Shown here piece by piece: positions 62,277 to 64,000 of a stretch of 64,000 nucleotides of DNA; the first letter of the stretch is position 1, and the number at the start of each line of letters is the position of its first letter. Below the pieces are notes generated by a model. The model saw nothing but the letters and a program-made list of their open reading frames with translations. It did not search any database and was not told where the DNA came from. The position numbers and the translations under genes were made by a program. The stretch is from Flectonema sp. DT1601 (lineage: Eukaryota > Euglenozoa > Diplonemea > Diplonemida > Diplonemidae). Location: contig OZ025829.1 of NCBI GenBank assembly GCA_964019425.1, positions 744,001-808,000 of the forward strand, in the 5' to 3' direction.

Positions 62277-63254
62277 ATGAAAATGTTAATAGTCGCTCTG
62301 CTGTTGCTCGCTGGAGTATCAGCAGATATTCAAATTGAAGACCAAATGAAAGGAGTAAAAGAAATGAAATCTATCGATGAAGTCACCAGCGGTAAATGGT
62401 TTGTTTTGTACTACAGTCCAGGTTGCGGTTTTTGTAAAAGAATTGCTGCAGAGTGGAAACGACTGGGAGAAGCCCACCCTACTGGCGTTACAATTGCTAA
62501 GCTGAATACGGAAACTCACTCAAAGCCAGACTACGTGAGTGGGTTTCCAACAATTATTTTATACCAGTACGATGACAATAATGAACTCCAGTGGCAGGAA
62601 TATGAAAACCATGCAAACAGAGACAGAGATCACTTCACAGAATTTATAACTAACTCTGTATCTGGTACCTCAACTGACACAAAAAAGACAACATTTCAGC
62701 AATCTAACAATCCTGTTGTTTGGTACTACGTTTGGAACAGCGAACTTGAAGAGGCTTCTGAAGCACTTGTCACTGAGCAGGTTGAGGAGTTGATTCTCAA
62801 AGGGGAAATTAGTTCCACTACTTTGATGGCAAAGGCGGGTGACACCGAGTGGGCTGAAGCAAACACTTTCGACTTTGTTTCGAAGCTGCTTCCACAAACA
62901 CCAATTACTGAGCTGTCAGATTCTACTTTTAGTAGTAAAACAACTGATGGAAGACATTGGTTAGTTGCTGTTGTAGTTCCTGAGTGTGGGTTCTGTAAAC
63001 GATTAGCACCAGAATGGGAAGCACTAGCTGAGTACTACTCGGATTCTACTGAAGTTGGAATCGGTCGGGTCAACGCTGAGCTCTCACCAGAAACTGCATC
63101 CTCTCTTGGCGCTAGTGGATTCCCAACTATTTTTGGAATTACTCCGCAAGGACGCAAAGTTGAGTTCTCTGACCACCCAAATCGCAACAGAGAAAGATTT
63201 ATTTCCTTCATCGATGAAATGCAGCAACAGGATGATGACGACGAGGAATTGTAG
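62277..63254 (+). CDS. Protein disulfide isomerase with GYF_2 domain between two thioredoxin domains
   Basis: 325 aa from ATG 62277. Signal peptide MKMLIVALLLLAGVSA. Thioredoxin domain 1 (about 20-135) has active site CGFC at 50-53 (YYSPGCGFCKRIAAEW) and the cis-Pro region SGFPTIILY. Thioredoxin domain 2 (about 210-310) has CGFC at 237-240 (VPECGFCKRLAPEW) and ASGFPTIFGI. PDIs usually have CGHC; Phe in place of His is expected to lower the redox potential. Between them, residues about 147-205 (VVWYYVWNSELEEASEALV..QVEELILKGEISSTTLMAKAGDTEWAEA) match the GYF_2 pattern (WYY...G....E.ELI..G.I...TLV...G...W). The C-terminus DDDDEEL is a plausible KDEL-type ER-retention signal (compare KEEL and QEDL in known PDIs). 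It probably oxidises or isomerises disulfides of secreted proteins. Confidence 0.9.
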   Translation: MKMLIVALLLLAGVSADIQIEDQMKGVKEMKSIDEVTSGKWFVLYYSPGCGFCKRIAAEWKRLGEAHPTGVTIAKLNTETHSKPDYVSGFPTIILYQYDDNNELQWQEYENHANRDRDHFTEFITNSVSGTSTDTKKTTFQQSNNPVVWYYVWNSELEEASEALVTEQVEELILKGEISSTTLMAKAGDTEWAEANTFDFVSKLLPQTPITELSDSTFSSKTTDGRHWLVAVVVPECGFCKRLAPEWEALAEYYSDSTEVGIGRVNAELSPETASSLGASGFPTIFGITPQGRKVEFSDHPNRNRERFISFIDEMQQQDDDDEEL

Positions 63255-63440
63255 GCTGCCTTCAGATGAGTTCTCGGCGCTATTTCGTTCATTTGGAGAC
63301 TAACGAACTCATCGGTATCGATTCAGCCTGTTAGACGGTTTCGGTAGTAATCTTCATGAGCATCGCAACAACACCAACACCAACACCAAGTAACGGACTG
63401 TTGCTGTTGTTGATAACCTCAAAGAGAAAGAAGGAACACC

Positions 63441-63676
63441 ATGGCTGACGCCGAGGGGTTTTTGTCTCCAAACCTTATTCACTTGTTTATGTATGTGACA
63501 ACCTTCTAAGGGGAGGTCTACCAAAACTGGAATAATAATTTTCTCCAAACTTGTTATAAATATTTTTATTTCCCAACAGAAGGATCAACTTCCCTGATGA
63601 CCCACCACGAGAGAGAAGTACACACACGCTAACCGTTGGAAATGTTTATAAAAGTAATCCATGTTCCTTACTCTAA
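63441..63676 (+). CDS. Small two-exon gene (48 aa, unknown)
   Basis: Two exons, 63441-63490 and 63580-63676, joined across a GTATGT...CCAACAG intron, give 48 aa beginning MADAEGFLSPNLIHLF and ending VYKSNPCSLL. The context of the ATG is good (ACACCATGG). The second exon (RINFPDDPPRERSTHTLTVG) is protein-like and ends in TAA just before the acceptor of the next gene. No homology is recognised. A small mitochondrial or membrane-associated subunit is conceivable, but this is a guess. It may alternatively be 3' UTR of the PDI gene. Confidence 0.45.
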
Positions 63677-63693
63677 TCAGGAAAAGACTAAAC

Positions 63694-64000
63694 ATGCGCA
63701 TCAATATCGTAACAGTAGACAAGAAGGAAGCTCACATCGTAGTGAAAAGGAATACGAGTTTGATTAACTTTAGAAAAAAGATTACAGAAGGCTCTAAACC
63801 TAAATACCAAGTTGAGTATCGAATTGGAAATGAAATATTACCAACGAGAGGCCGAACAGTACGGGCGTACATGAAAGATGGCTCCACCATCAAGCAAGAA
63901 TACAAAAAGATGACAGTTGATTTATGTGGAGAGCAATGCAACCAAATAAAAAAAATTAACATGGGAAAGACGAGTGTCGATATTTATAATGAAGTTGGTT
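63694..64000 (+). CDS. 5' part of a gene with ubiquitin-like N-terminus (truncated by window end)
   Basis: The first 102 codons of a frame still open at the window edge: MRINIVTVDKKEAHIVVKRN, then TSLINFRKKITE..., YQVEYRIGNEILPTRGRTVR. The N-terminal pattern (beta hairpin, helix, then 'xYRIGNEIL') resembles a ubiquitin-like fold, similar in layout to the N-terminus of the LRR protein at 36859. An acceptor (TCTAATCAG) ends at 63680, 13 nt before the ATG, which supports the start. The rest of the protein is outside the window, so no function is given. Confidence 0.6.
   Translation, partial: MRINIVTVDKKEAHIVVKRNTSLINFRKKITEGSKPKYQVEYRIGNEILPTRGRTVRAYMKDGSTIKQEYKKMTVDLCGEQCNQIKKINMGKTSVDIYNEVG

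Noticed and set aside
1-64000. Spliced-leader RNA or snRNA gene inside the window
   Set aside because: I looked for U2, U4 and U6 cores and for a short donor-bearing leader RNA and saw nothing convincing. Trans-splicing therefore remains an inference from acceptors alone.

Overview
This is nuclear DNA of a microbial eukaryote. It is moderately AT-rich and uses the standard genetic code. Genes carry short cis-introns (about 60-90 nt, one of 230 nt) that mostly start GTATGT/GTTTGT/GTAAG and end in (A)CAG. Spacers are loaded with long poly-T and poly-A runs. About 25 well-supported genes all lie on the + strand, many only 70-250 nt apart. Most have an AG acceptor (usually aCAG or tTAG after a pyrimidine/A-rich stretch) about 3-35 nt upstream of the best ATG. 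This layout suggests a directional gene cluster, perhaps polycistronic with spliced-leader trans-splicing (euglenozoan-like or another spliced-leader lineage). 5'-UTR cis-introns could give the same picture. A stand-alone tryptophan synthase alpha argues against an animal. I do not name a species.

Layout. 1-10.9 kb: noncoding leader with a dispersed repeat; an acidic low-complexity protein with a PPxY motif; an EF-hand protein with two ubiquitin-like domains; a membrane-anchored sphingoid-base/diacylglycerol-type kinase whose intron holds an inverted copy of the same repeat; a KIF-binding-protein homologue; a highly charged coiled-coil protein. 11-14 kb: a three-exon Q-rich protein with a Mind-bomb-like repeat and a zinc-binding tail. 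14-18.2 kb: homopolymer-rich noncoding block. 18-26 kb: a coiled-coil protein, tryptophan synthase alpha, a large IQ-motif protein, an eight-knuckle CCHC protein and NEDD8. 26-32.6 kb: a DUF1295/steroid-reductase-like membrane enzyme, a cysteine-rich surface protein and a CHASE-domain receptor with a degenerate cyclase-like domain. 32.6-36.9 kb: a second large noncoding block holding an element with 51-nt terminal inverted repeats around G-rich tandem repeats. 36.9-53 kb: a Ubl-LRR protein, gamma-glutamyl-phosphate reductase, a metaxin-like SAM subunit, the tRNA methyltransferase TRM11, a 999-aa zinc-finger protein, a Rab-like GTPase lacking the catalytic Gln, a piggyBac-derived gene, a probable mitochondrial protein and a triple cNMP-binding-domain protein. 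53-64 kb: a five-exon ABCA transporter with a WW-like insertion, a secreted VHL-beta-like protein, a PDI with a GYF_2 domain between two thioredoxin domains, a small two-exon gene, and the 5' end of a further gene.

Functionally this is mixed housekeeping (amino-acid synthesis, tRNA modification, neddylation, mitochondrial outer-membrane assembly, lipid signalling and transport, ER folding). A noticeable minority look cytoskeletal or flagellar (KIFBP, IQ, cNMP-binding, coiled coils), and several have unusual domain combinations. Co-orientation here does not imply pathway operons. Exon boundaries were inferred by reading frames and splice motifs by eye. I saw no retroelement, rRNA, tRNA or CRISPR array.
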